Assembly (NCBI GenBank): GCA_032358255.1
Contig: JAULBX010011323.1
Span: forward strand, 1-64,000
Direction of reading: 5' to 3'
DNA: 64,000 nucleotides
Origin: Heterotrichella gracilis
Taxonomy: Eukaryota; Sar; Xanthophyceae; Tribonematales; Xanthonemataceae
Shown: piece after piece, positions 44,801-58,800 of the stretch
How the letters are laid out: every line of letters begins with the position of its first letter
Numbering within the stretch: the first letter of the stretch is position 1
Made by a program: the position numbers and the translations under genes
Notes under the pieces: generated by a model
What the model was told of the DNA's origin: nothing
What the model saw: the letters and a program-made list of their open reading frames with translations, nothing else
The model's database searches: none

Positions 44801-46482
44801 TGAGTAGTTGTGATTAGCTGTATAGAAGCATGAGCAGTGATCAACAGTGATCAACAGTGATTAGCAGTATAGCAGCATGAACAGTTATCAACAGTGATCA
44901 GCAATACAGCCACGGGAGCAGTGAGTAGCAAAACAGTCAATGAGCAGTTGCATTTGCACGCCATGCCCCAGCAAGTCTGACTTGGCAGGCCTCATACATT
45001 GTAACAAAAGGCTTTCTTCTCAGTAAAGCCACAGGACCCTCTGCACCACCACAGACCATTACCCTCCCCGAACCCTAGCAGGGGCCCTCTTTACTCCCAG
45101 CAGCTCCCATCATCCTACCTTGCGCATGCCAAAGTACGATGTCACCCTATCCACATCCCGCCGCCTGCGACCCGGCGAACCAGCAATCATCGAGGGCGCC
45201 ATCCCCTCCATCTCAACCTCCAAATCATACAGGAAGGGATCACTGGGGCTCCACAGCTTGGCATTTGGCAGGGACAGGCTGATTTCCTCCCCTGCTGCTC
45301 CGCTTGCATTTGCCACCTGCTCGGTCCCCTCCAAAACCCTGACGAAAACCCTCAGGCCGCGGTCCCTGCTGGTGGCGTCCCCTCCTGCCGTCACTGTCAC
45401 GAGCACCTGGGACAAAGGGTGCATCACTTTCAGGAGTTTTAGGATTCTTGAAGGTTTTTAGGCACGAGGGTCGTTGGTAGTATTGTGTGTCCAGTGGAAG
45501 AAACGACTTACGGTTGCAAATGACTCAATTGTCCTTACACACTGCAAATCACGGGTCCAACTGTCTTCAATTTCCGACATTTCAAAGCCAAAAAATGCCC
45601 ACCCACCTGGGAGCCATCCACATCCGGAACCACCTCCAGGTGCGCGATATGCTGACGCGGCACCGGCTCCATCCACACGCTCTGCCAGATTCCCGAGGTG
45701 GGGGTGTACAAAATCACGCTATCCAGCTTCACTCGCTGCTTGCCAAGGGGGAAAAACCCCGCCTCGGTGGGATCCCACACCGCCACGATGAGCTCGTGGG
45801 TGGACCCCGAGGCAGCAAAACCCTCCCCTAGGGCTTCCGTCACGTCGAAGCTAAACCTGTCGTAACCCCCCTGGTGGGTACCCAGGAGCTGTTGGTTGAT
45901 CCACACCCTGGCTTGCCAGTCCACTGCACCAAAGTGGAGCACAACCCGCTGCCCCGACCAGGGTTTGGGGATGGTGATGTTTCGGCGGTACCACATGCGG
46001 TCCACATGCCTGTGGATGCCGGACAATGGCGACTCGATGGGGAAGGGCACCAGGACTTGGGTGGCCAGAGGGAGGTTGAAGGGGGGCAGCTCGGTGCACT
46101 TGGGGCTTCCAAATGCGCACTGGGACTCGGACCACTCCCAGGGACCGTTGAGGTTGAGCCAATCCCCACGCACAAGCTGGGGACGGGGGTACTCCGGCCA
46201 GGGGATGGCGTCGGGGGTGATGGCGGCTGCCCAGCGGGTGTGGTTTCGGGTGGGGAGGCGCATGGGTGGTGGGGTGGCGGGGGGTGAACGGAGGGACCAA
46301 GGGGTGGAGGGGGATGGGAGGAAGAAGAGGAGGATGAGGGAGCCGCACAGGGTGATGGTGGCGAGGATGGCGATCATGGCGGGGAAGCGGGTGGGGTGGT
46401 GGGTGGTGGGTGGGCCCCGGGTGGGTGAGAGGAGGGGCTGGTCCAGCGGGTGGGGGGAAGGGGGGATGCTGACGCTGGCCAT
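38841..46482 (-). CDS. Glycoside hydrolase family 2 enzyme, signal-anchored
   Basis: Minus-strand exons 46482-45607, 45406-45119, 44645-44559, 41685-41521, 40786-40634, 39970-39760, 39584-39412, 39183-39054, 38881-38841 give 707 residues with all phases matching. GH2 enzymes (beta-galactosidase, mannosidase or glucuronidase type) cleave terminal sugars. A Pro-rich N-terminus precedes a hydrophobic helix at ~36-56 (IAILATITLCGSLILLFFL), which predicts a type II Golgi/secretory membrane protein. The sugar-binding domain has LNGPWEW, MWYRRNITIP, GAVDWQARVWIN and GGYDRFSFDVTEAL. The immunoglobulin-like domain ends SYFGMRKV. The barrel has MGFNMLRKHVKVEPDRWYY, the acid/base Glu in VVFNEGW (~516) and the probable nucleophile in GEFGG (~577). 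The substrate cannot be read from the sequence. The last 14-residue exon is the weakest; reading through exon 8 to a stop at 38911 is the alternative. Introns are full of exon echoes. Confidence 0.87.
39262..39295 (-). repeat. Echo of GH2 exon 8 start
   Basis: GTCGGGGTCCATCTTGAACA repeats 39163-39184, upstream in minus orientation, next to TTTAGGG-like runs. Confidence 0.85.
40147..40560 (-). repeat. Three echoes of GH2 exon 5 (acid/base exon)
   Basis: Copies at about 40147-40200, 40325-40410 and 40468-40560 repeat the exon 5 donor end (CACCGTGTCGTACTGTGCCC, CCTTCGTTGAACACMACCCA, TGGCGGTGCAGGGTGAT) seen at 40631-40715. Spacing is about 150 bp with TTTAGGG-like filler. The NEGW-coding bases are altered in some copies. 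Confidence 0.93.
40855..40922 (-). repeat. Echo of GH2 exon 5 start
   Basis: GTGCGGCCCCAGGGCATGGA then GGGCATGTCCTGCGGGTAG is an exact copy of 40758-40795, including the acceptor. Confidence 0.95.
41098..41400 (-). repeat. Two echoes of GH2 exon 4 donor half
   Basis: CACCTGCCACACCATCACGC, CCATCCTGTCGCAGTGGTAG and following bases at about 41133-41220 and 41333-41400 repeat 41519-41605. Confidence 0.93.
41800..41935 (-). repeat. Echoes of GH2 exon 4 acceptor half
   Basis: GCAGGGCCTCGTCCGAGGGT then GTGTACATCCCGTCCGGCCA (41800-41850) and the shorter CATCGGGCAGAAACCCTG (about 41910-41928) repeat 41637-41690. Confidence 0.92.
42245..42760. repeat. Duplicated blocks in GH2 intron 3
   Basis: CCTGGTGTGTCAAGAGAATG then CATCTGCTGTGGA recurs at about 42278 and 42390. 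GCAAGTTGCACCACTTGACG and GTGGTAGCA recur at about 42579 and 42650, with a third decayed start near 42730. TTTAGGG runs lie at 42360-42380. Confidence 0.8.
43040..44275. repeat. Long tandem-type repeats in GH2 intron 3
   Basis: One unit (GCGCCTGCCC, TGTGGACTCGTGAC) recurs at about 43060 and 43250. Another unit of ~250 bp (CACCAGTGTGTGC, GATGCATTY, GGGGCTKCACACAATT, AAACCAAGCMGCRAGCAGCA) recurs from about 43620 to 44275 in three decayed copies separated by CCCTAAACCCTAAACC. Confidence 0.75.
44346..44432 (-). repeat. Complete echo of GH2 exon 3
   Basis: CACCTGATCCAGCATCCTTA, TCTGGAACACCACCTCATCG and TTGAGCGTGATGTAGGTCAG repeat essentially the whole exon at 44557-44645, 212 bp away, with several substitutions. 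Confidence 0.95.
44829..44905. repeat. (GATCAACAGT)n-like minisatellite
   Basis: Imperfect tandem copies of a ~10-bp unit in GH2 intron 2. Confidence 0.75.
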
Positions 46483-47820
46483 AGTTGGGGACCTGAAGTG
46501 GGGGAGTGGTTGGTTTTGGTCGGTCCAGAAGGAGGTTGATAGGTGAATAGCCGTTGGTTAAGGATATGGCAGTTTCCAACTGCCAACTGGTTGAAGTGAT
46601 GTGTTCAAAACCTTGGCAATGGGCACACCGGTCTTCCCGCCAATGGCACACATCAAGTTTACCGCTGTAGCTGGTTGTCATGCACAACAGCACCTGTGAT
46701 GACAGGTTCTACACGTCATATGGTTTAATTACTGGTTAGTGGGCGCGATGCAAGCATCATCGTTGGGCCGTTTCCGACACGGCATGCAAGATGGGATGTT
46801 TCGTAGCTCCCCTTTCTTTAAACCCAAGTGGGAGAACAGGCAGTCATGTACCAGCTGACGGAGATGCACTAGTATAAAAACTCGATCTTCGTTTGCTGCG
46901 TTGCATCGTGAAAATGGGTGTGTCGGAAAACAAGGTGAACAGATGACCCACCATGTGGACATGGCCCCAGCCTTCAATCTACACCAGATTTCTAAACTAG
47001 CTCACCCAGATACGCGTGCTGCAGCGCTCCTACCTTCACAGAGACGCCCAGAGCTTTGCCCTCACAAACTTCGTTCCGGCAGTTGAAGTCGTCTTATGCA
47101 TGCATGTCCATCTCCGCCAGAAACACCCGAGGACAGTCAAATGCACGAAGGCAGTAATCCAGTAGTCTCTAGACTGGTTTAAGACCCACTTTCAGGAGGT
47201 GGGTATGTTGCAGTGGGCGCATCGCGAGGACACATCACCCTGTCGAATTCGGAGCATTTTGCGTTGAAAAATAAAGGAGAAAACTCGGAAAATAAATCCT
47301 GGGTAGTTTTTCCTTGGCCCAATGATGGCAATATTCACCTTGTTGCTCTACAAAAGGCAGAAGCGTTCACCGGTCAGACAGCCCAACACGTATCTATCAC
47401 CAACAGGGCCTTGTTTGAGAGTTCATTGTTCCTGGCCCGAGCATTGAGCCCTAATTCCCACGCACCACCCACCGCAGCCACACTCTTTAGTACTGGGGCC
47501 ATTGCACTCCATTCCAAACCCCACTTGTCTTTTGTTCCCCTGAGGGCACAGCTCTCTTACGACTAACTGAAGCAACATCCCTTATTCCCTTTCCCACGAA
47601 GCTTTGGGCACACTCCATTTGTGTAGAGGGAGACCCCCCTTGCACACACAGCACCCACGCCTAGCTCCTCCTACCCTTGAAGGGGTCTCCGAGTTAAAAA
47701 CTGTGTCGTAACCCCATAAGAGGGAAGTATTTTTGGAGAAGCAGCTGCCTGTGTGCCGTACTTGGCCGTTGCTCGCGAGGCTGGTCCAGTTTCATCAGAG
47801 GGCCATCAGTCGGATACAGG
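46483..47820. other. Divergent intergenic region
   Basis: Should hold the promoters of the GH2 gene (minus) and the TyrRS gene (plus). An open frame at 47213-47566 has no recognisable domain and no splice support; I do not call it. Confidence 0.45.
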
Positions 47821-51914
<4,094 letters not shown>

Positions 51915-52019
51915 GGGGTGGTGTGTGGTGGTGGTGGCGGTGGTGCTATGGGGGCATGGCAGCCACCCTGTCGCAATTTTCCTGATGTCACAGTGTGGTG
52001 GTGGTGGCGTGGGGATTAT

Positions 52020-52290
52020 GGTTGGAGGTGATCGCATTGGTGGGCGTCTGGGGCTGCTGGCCATTGGCAAAAAGAATAACCTGCTGCTGCGGGTGGAGTG
52101 AGGGGTGGTGTGTGGTGATGATGTGCGGAGACTGCGTTTTTACTTGTGCTGGTGGCACCTGGTGGGGTGGGGTGGGGTGTGGAGGGGGGGGAGGGAGGAT
52201 TTTATCGATGGCCGCCTGGTGCTGTTGGCCACTGGCAAGAAGACTCTGCTGTAGGCCACTTGGCAAGCTGCTGGTGCGGGTGGGGCGATC
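52020..52290 (+). repeat. Two echoes of the TyrRS C-terminus beyond the stop
   Basis: GAAGAACAAGCTGCTGCTGC-like sequence recurs as AAAGAATAACCTGCTGCTGC then GGGTGGAGTGAGGGG at 52070-52106. ATCGATGGCCGCCTGGTGCT then GCCACTGGCAAGAAG recurs at 52204-52240. Both are 3' of the stop at 51912-51914. Confidence 0.93.
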
Positions 52291-53160
52291 AGTTGGGTTG
52301 TGGTGGTGGCGACGGTGGGATCACCATTATGCTATTCTTTTCCTGATGACCACCAGTGGTGCTGGTTGCGGCGTGCGTGTGTTGGTGGCGGTGTGGAGGT
52401 TTGTCCAGCCTGCCGCGTTGGCGCTGGCGGAAGTGGTGAGAGGGCATGGCAAGGGTACTAGGGTAATTATAGGGTACTAGGGTAATTATACTATTATCTT
52501 TATTCCCTTGGCGTGGGTGGGGTGAATCAACCCCTGGGGTGAATGGGGGTTGGGGTGAATGGGGGTTGGGGTGGTCGGGGTGGGGAGGGTCCCCCTCTGA
52601 GGAGTTGTAGGATTTGGACCGCAGAGGCCTCTGATTGTGGCTCGGGCAAGGACTACACCGGTGTGTGCTTCACATGGAGGGTCGAAGCCATTTTGTGTAG
52701 GGAGTAGGTTTTAGGGTTTAAAGTGCGTAGTCCGCTGTCAGCATTTCTGGATGCCTCACCCAATTCAAGTGTGGCGATGCTGTGAAATCATCCCTTTTGA
52801 CTGCGGTTTTGTGTGCCGCGGCTGTAAATAACCCCCCTTTGCATATATGCATGCCTTGTACAAACCCTTCAACGAAACCCTATTTGTATGACAGAAAGCT
52901 TCCGAAGGACCTTCACAATTTATTTCTTGAAGGCTATGCCCACCTGCCATATCAGCCATTATGTAAAGAGCCACTTGATCCAGCTGGAAGGTTTGCTTGT
53001 CAAGTGACCTCTGCTTGTATCTGGTGTGTCAGCGTTTAATGCGGTGAAAAACGCTGCAACTCCGTAAGCAAAGTTGCACAGCCCCACTTCAAGTGGACCA
53101 CTTGCCAGTGTGCAGAATACTGTTCTGGTGTCTTCTGTCAGCAGTTTACCGTCAAACACA
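52291..53160. other. Intergenic region
   Basis: No gene seen. TGTAA occurs near 52823, far from the TyrRS stop. Confidence 0.45.
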
Positions 53161-54398
53161 ATGCAGTGCAGCGCAAGCTTGCGCCCTGGGCGCTGCATGG
53201 GCCCAAACCCCAACCCCAACCCAACAAACAGCCAGCGCAGAAAGGCAATACGCCGACAGCGCCCACGACCCCTAGCCGCAACGGTGGGTGGTTTCTCTTG
53301 CCTCCTTTGTTTCTGCTACGCTGACGAGGTTGTTGTTCTGCTGGTACTTAGTTTTCATATTGTGTGCAGGCTGTCCAGGGCAAACCTGACCCCTACGACA
53401 CCCTTTCTGAGCTGACTGTCCCACGACACAACCAGGCACTGACGGTTTTTGCTGCCTTTCGGGCCCATCCCGTTCATGCTTGACTCGCCCCTCTTGGAAG
53501 CGGTACGCTCTACCCAGCCTCCTAGGGTTACCAAGTCACCATATGCATGCATGCATGCACAGTTACCAGGTTACAAGTTACCACACTCAGTTACTTGGTG
53601 ACCTTGTTGCCAGACCTTTTGGCAAGGTGGTGACTCGGTTGGGAGCCGGTGTTTTGATTACTGGTACCCAATTACTGTCCGTTCATGGCTCTGCCCTGCC
53701 TCCAGCCTTGTCAGTCCACCATGCAACATAGTTTCCACTTCTTCTGGTAAACGCCTGTCTTTGCTTGCGCAGCTGGCAGTTTCTTTCGTAGGATCAGCTT
53801 CTTTGTCGCTCCTATCCCTCGTGCCAACCGTGATAAGCTGCAGGAGAGTGATGGATCAGCTATCCACTGCAGTGGCTGAAAGCAAGCAACGAAAGGTCAT
53901 CGTGGTGAGTGGTGCACCCTTTATCTTGTGTTCTATGTATACAAGTGCCACGGCCTCCCACCACGCCTGGCTAATACTCTTCGCAGGGCTTCCTGTTGGG
54001 CAATGCTGTTCAGTGTAGTTGGCACACTGAATGGTTGTCTGTCAACCTGGGTGCACAGTGCACATTGTTTGGGTTCTGATTGGTGGCAACATCGTAACTG
54101 TGAGACGTGCGGGTGCTAGCTGCAGATTCAATTCTGTGTGGAGGGGGTGGTGACCACCCGCACCGTCACAGGGTTTGCTGACCTGGCGGCTGCTGCTGCC
54201 GCCGGCGACAACCTGGCACTGGAGGAGCGCATCAGGGAGTGCGTGCCAGAGTCTCTCGAGGGCCTGCGGGTCACTGGGGTTGACTTTGAGATCCCGGGTG
54301 ACCGCCGCGTGAACGTGCAGGAGGTGCCGCAGCGGATCCTGAGGGGTGTCCTGGAGATGGCCGATGCGTTCTGTGTCAACCTCACATACTATAAATAA
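53161..54398 (+). CDS. Putative plastid-targeted protein of unknown function
   Basis: Exons 53161-53283, 53370-53502, 53773-53904, 54126-54398. The start MQCSASLRPGRC followed by Arg/Gln-rich sequence (SQRRKAIRRQRPRPLAAT) looks like a plastid transit peptide. Exon 2 has DPYDTLSELTVPRHNQALT, then the frame breaks at the TTTTT run (53446-53450). With one T fewer it would continue into LPFGPIPFMLDSPLLEA and, in phase, into a hydrophobic exon (LAVSFVGSASLSLLSLVPTV) and KQRKVIV. The last exon has VEGVVTTRTVTGFADLA, ECVPESLEGLRVTGVDFEIP and ILRGVLEMADAFCVNLTYYK. I do not recognise the family. A homopolymer indel in the assembly is the simplest reason for the break; a decayed gene is possible. Confidence 0.5.
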
Positions 54399-55875
54399 AT
54401 TGATGCATAGGGCACCTTGTAGGATACCCTGTATTCCATGGTTCAGGGCAGCTCAAGGGGGTGGGGCTGGTGCAGGTGGGCGTATTTGTGAACGAAAAGC
54501 GAGTCAAAACCACAGTCATTGTTTGTCTTGTTTGTGACCTCGGCCAGAGGTCCCGGGACAAACGTTGATGGTGGTCCTGGCTCTCTTTTCGTTGACGAAC
54601 ATGTCCACTTGCACCAGCACATAGAGGCTTAGGGTGCTGCCAAGCTGGGCTGGAGTTTAGGGTTTAGGGTTTGAAACCTTCAGGGTCTAAAACCCTAACC
54701 TTTAGGATATGAAAACTCTAGAGCAGACCCTTCCTGCTCTGGTGCCCGAGAACGCGGCAGGCCTGGAGGTGATATGCGTGGTTTTTTAGCTGCAACGCGG
54801 ACAAAAGACGAGGATGGATCAGATCCCACAGACATACTTGAGGCCTGTGCTCGAGCTTCGAAGCTCGAGCACAGCCCTGAAGTACCTCTGTGGGATCTGA
54901 TCCACCCTCGTCCGTTGTCCACATTCCAAAATTCTACGTGATATGATGTTGCAGAATTTGAAGACAACAAAAAGGCTCAACCATACCTTCAGTTTTGGTT
55001 GGTTGTGGTCAGGTTACAAGTGCCACGGCCATCCGACAGCGCCTGGCAAACATAACAACATAGCAAATTGGCTTGTACGTGGGTCCATTACAGCCCAGGC
55101 GTGGAGATCTTGCAACCAGACTGGATGTTATTTAGGTGCAGTTGAACAAGAGCAGTTGAACAAGAGCGCAGTGCATAGTTTGCCTACTGACTTGTTGGGC
55201 AAGCACTTGATTTGTAACCTTGCTGAAAGCACTTTGTACCAGTGGTCGCTCAAGTTCATGGGCTGAAGCTTTCTAGGGCTTTCATGTAGGCCACACGATG
55301 AGCGCACCTGTAACAACTCGTGCCGTCAATGCCTGCAAAGCGTAGTACGTGGAATGTTAATCAGTGAGTTCAAGCTGGCGATAGTTACGAGTGCGAAGCA
55401 CGCCGCAGCAATACCTTCAAGGGACCCTCAAGGGACAATTCAATTGACAGTCTTTTAAGCCGATGGGCAAAAAAAGAGGTTTAGGGTTCTGTTTAGGGTC
55501 TTTATGAATTTATGGAGCCAATGCTGAGTGCACCAGCACCACACGTGATACGAAACCGTAGACCCAGCCTTAACGTAGTAACACAACAACCAGTCAACAA
55601 GTTATCGCAACGTGTTGCTGCCGCAACTGCCTGTGTCGAACCGCCAAGGGTCGCTCCCGCATGCCGCCTGTAACTATATGCATGCATGCATCAGTCCAAC
55701 GCACATTCCTGGCAACACTGTGGGATGTAGCTGATATAGCTGTGTCCTATGCTTAAAAATTACGAAGTGGATAAATTCTTATTCCGAACTGGCACATACA
55801 GGTGGACCCATCCTCTTATACCCACACCGTGTATGGGTCCACCCACTCTGACCCACGAGTAGACCCATCGTACCC
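54399..55875. other. Intergenic region with a foldback
   Basis: Apart from the hairpin at 54799-54920, it contains a tandem duplication of GTTGAACAAGAGCA near 55140-55170 and TTTAGGG-like runs near 54658-54672. No protein gene seen. Confidence 0.5.
54799..54920. ncRNA. Long near-perfect hairpin, candidate small-RNA precursor
   Basis: Two 61-base arms face each other with no spacer (centre between 54859 and 54860). The inner part is a perfect palindrome (CTCGAGCTTCGAAGCTCGAG). The arms match at roughly 54 of 61 positions, including an unbroken TGGATCAGATCCCACAGA. If transcribed it would fold into a long stem capped by a UUCG-type turn. This could be a miRNA/siRNA precursor or a foldback transposon remnant; transcription is not shown. 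Confidence 0.5.
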
Positions 55876-58800
55876 ATGGTCCTCCGCACCGTCCTCAGGA
55901 GCGTTACCCGCCACCACAATAAGTTGCAGCAGGGCTTCAGATGTGTGGATGGAGCGCCTGGGTGGGTTTTTCTCCGCCAGGTCTCTTCAACTCCAGGGTG
56001 CTTCCAACGAGTGGCCAAGGAGGAGGCAGCACTGCCCACGGCAACCCAGCCACCAGGTAAGGCCATGGCAGCGTATTTGCGGTTTAAATTGTATCTTTAA
56101 AGATTGCAGTAGCTTCCCACATAGCTGCTCGCTCAGCCAAGTGGTCAACAGCTGGCAAAAACCCCCATTCCTGATTCAAGATGTGAAGAGTGCAAGCCAC
56201 GGGAAAACCCAAGACGCTAGAAATCAGCAGCAAAGACTCGTGTATACACTTCCAGCAGACATTGTTGTCGTTGCAACTCAGCGAGAAGCAGCCACAAGCA
56301 TTTCTGACCGTATCGGGTCAAAAGCTGCCCCCTGAACCCCCCATCCCCTCCCCCATCCACAGGCCAATTACTGCTGCGGTACCACGATCTAGTGGCGAGA
56401 GGCTTGTTGAAGCCTGATGAGCAGCAATTACATGTGGCAAGCCATCTAAGTGACCTGTGTGACACTTTGGTGGGGTACCAGGCGCAAGTGGACCTCTACT
56501 ATGCGCAGCTGGACCGCTACAAAGTGAGTGCGGCCTAGACCCTGAAACATAAACCCTAGACCAAAGCCATAAAACCTAATGCAGTGAACTATGTGACACC
56601 CTGGTGGAGTGCCAGGCGCAGTGGACCTTTACTATGCGCAGCTGGACCGCTACAAAGTGAGTCTTCCTTAGATCCAAAACCCTATTACAAACCCTACACC
56701 CTAGGCCCTAGACTTTAAACCTGAGACCAGTACTATGCGCGGCTGGACCGCTACAAAGTGAGTCTTCCCTACATCCAAAACCCTAACCCAAACCCTACAC
56801 CCTACACCCTAGACTCTAAACCCTAAGTGGCGTGATCTGTGTGACACCCTGTTGGGGTACCAGGCGCAAGTGGACCTGTACTATGCGCAAGTGGACCGCT
56901 ACAAAGTGAGCGTGACTTGGACCCTAGACCCTAGACCCTAGACCTGTACCCTAACTTCAGTGCACTGAGTGACATTTCTGGTGGAGTAACAGGCGCAAGT
57001 GGACCTTTACTATGCGCAGCTCGACCGCTACATGTGAGTGTGGCCTGGACTGTAGACCCTAAAACCCCCAAATGCAACAAACCCGCTGCAAATTCAAAAA
57101 ACAGCCCCAATATGCACAGGCTGAGCGCCAGGTGCTTCGAGAGAACCTCGTCCAGCAAGCCGAGGCCCAAAAGCAAAACCAAAACAGCGTCTCCAACCAG
57201 TCCAAGGGCATCCTGTCCTGGGTGTCGGCCAAGCTGGGGACAGGATCCATCCCGGGGGCTCCCTCGCAGGAATCCCGGGAGCATGGCATAGTGCTGACGG
57301 TGGCCAAGAGGGAGCAGAAATTGGATGAGGTGATGGGGCTCGGTCCCCAGCCGCCGCAGGCGCCCAAAGGTGGGGATTTTACGGGAATTGGTGGGGATTT
57401 GTGTGCAATGCATGCCAATGACAGCATGACTAAAGCACTGTTTGTATATTGGCTATTCCCATATCGCGTAAGGGTTTAGGGTTTTGGGCATGTAAGTGAG
57501 GGAATCCTGGGAGCATGGCATAGTGCTGACTGTGGCCAAGAGGGAGCAGAAATTGGATGAGGTGATGGGGCCCGGTCCCCAGCCGCCGCAGGCGCCCAAA
57601 GGTGGGGATTTTCGGAAAAGGGCAGGGATTTGCTCACTCCTCTTGCAGGGCATGCCATGATGGCAAGGGTTCCTCTATTTATAGCAGGCCTGTACCTCCA
57701 AAACTATGATGAACAATACCGAGTACTTAAAAAAAAAACAAAAAAACTGAGAACATTTAATAGTTTTTTGTTAATAAAAGAGTATTTGAAGAAATAAAAG
57801 AGTATTTAAATAAAATCCTTGATTTTTGCCACATGCAGGCCTGTACCTCCATGGCAGCGTAGGCACAGGCAAGTCCTTGCTCATGGACCTGTTCTTCGGA
57901 CTGGTGGATGAGCAGGGGCGCACTGCCAACAGGCGCAGGATGCACTTCAACGCAGCCATGCTCGAGGTGGGTGCGGGACTTAGGGTTTTCGGCTTAGGGT
58001 TTAGGGTTGCGATGCATTTGAGGAGGGTTTAGTGATGAGGGTGTCACCACACAGTGCAGGCACCAAGCACGTTTACAAGTAAAACGGTAAGAAAAGGGTA
58101 AACCCTAGGGCTCTCATACACACCTCGCTCCATGCCCCCTTTCCAGGTCAACAGCCGGCTTCACCACCTGGAGATGAGTCGGCAGACCAGCCAGGCCAGA
58201 CGCATGGACCTGCACCTGCACCAAATCAAGCAACAGATGGCAGGGGAGGAGGGGGTGCAATCAACAAAGACGGTGGGTGGTGGTGGTGCTGCTGCTGATG
58301 CTGGTGTGGCGGTGGTGTGAGGGGGGTATGCACCGCACCGATCAAGCTGCAACTTGTCGGAAGCATTGGAAAGGGTGCCTCACCATCTCCAAACCCTTGA
58401 CCCTCGCCTATGCCTACAACACCCCTGCTGGCAATGGGCTAGCAAATCAATGTTGGAAGAGGCATAATATCACCTTCAAACCCTCAGTGTTCCTCCCCTG
58501 AGTCAGATCTCGTAATACTCTACCCAACCCTTCATTCTGTGCAGGATCCAATGCAGAAAGGACAAAGGCAGAAGGAGGCCACCATCGCCCGCATCGCCAT
58601 TCGGCGAACGATCAGGGACCGATTATCCCGATCGCCCTTCGAAAACTCCCTGGCCCTGGCCCGATCCAAACACATAAAACCTTGCCAACCATGGTCCAAA
58701 CCCTGTTAAACCCTAATGCAAACCCTACATTTGCTGCAGGATCCAATGCGGCAAAGGCAGAAGGAGGCCACCATCGCCCGCATCGCCATCCGACGAACGA

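Noticed and set aside
47213-47566. 117-codon plus-strand frame
   Set aside because: No recognisable domain; lies in the promoter region between divergent genes.
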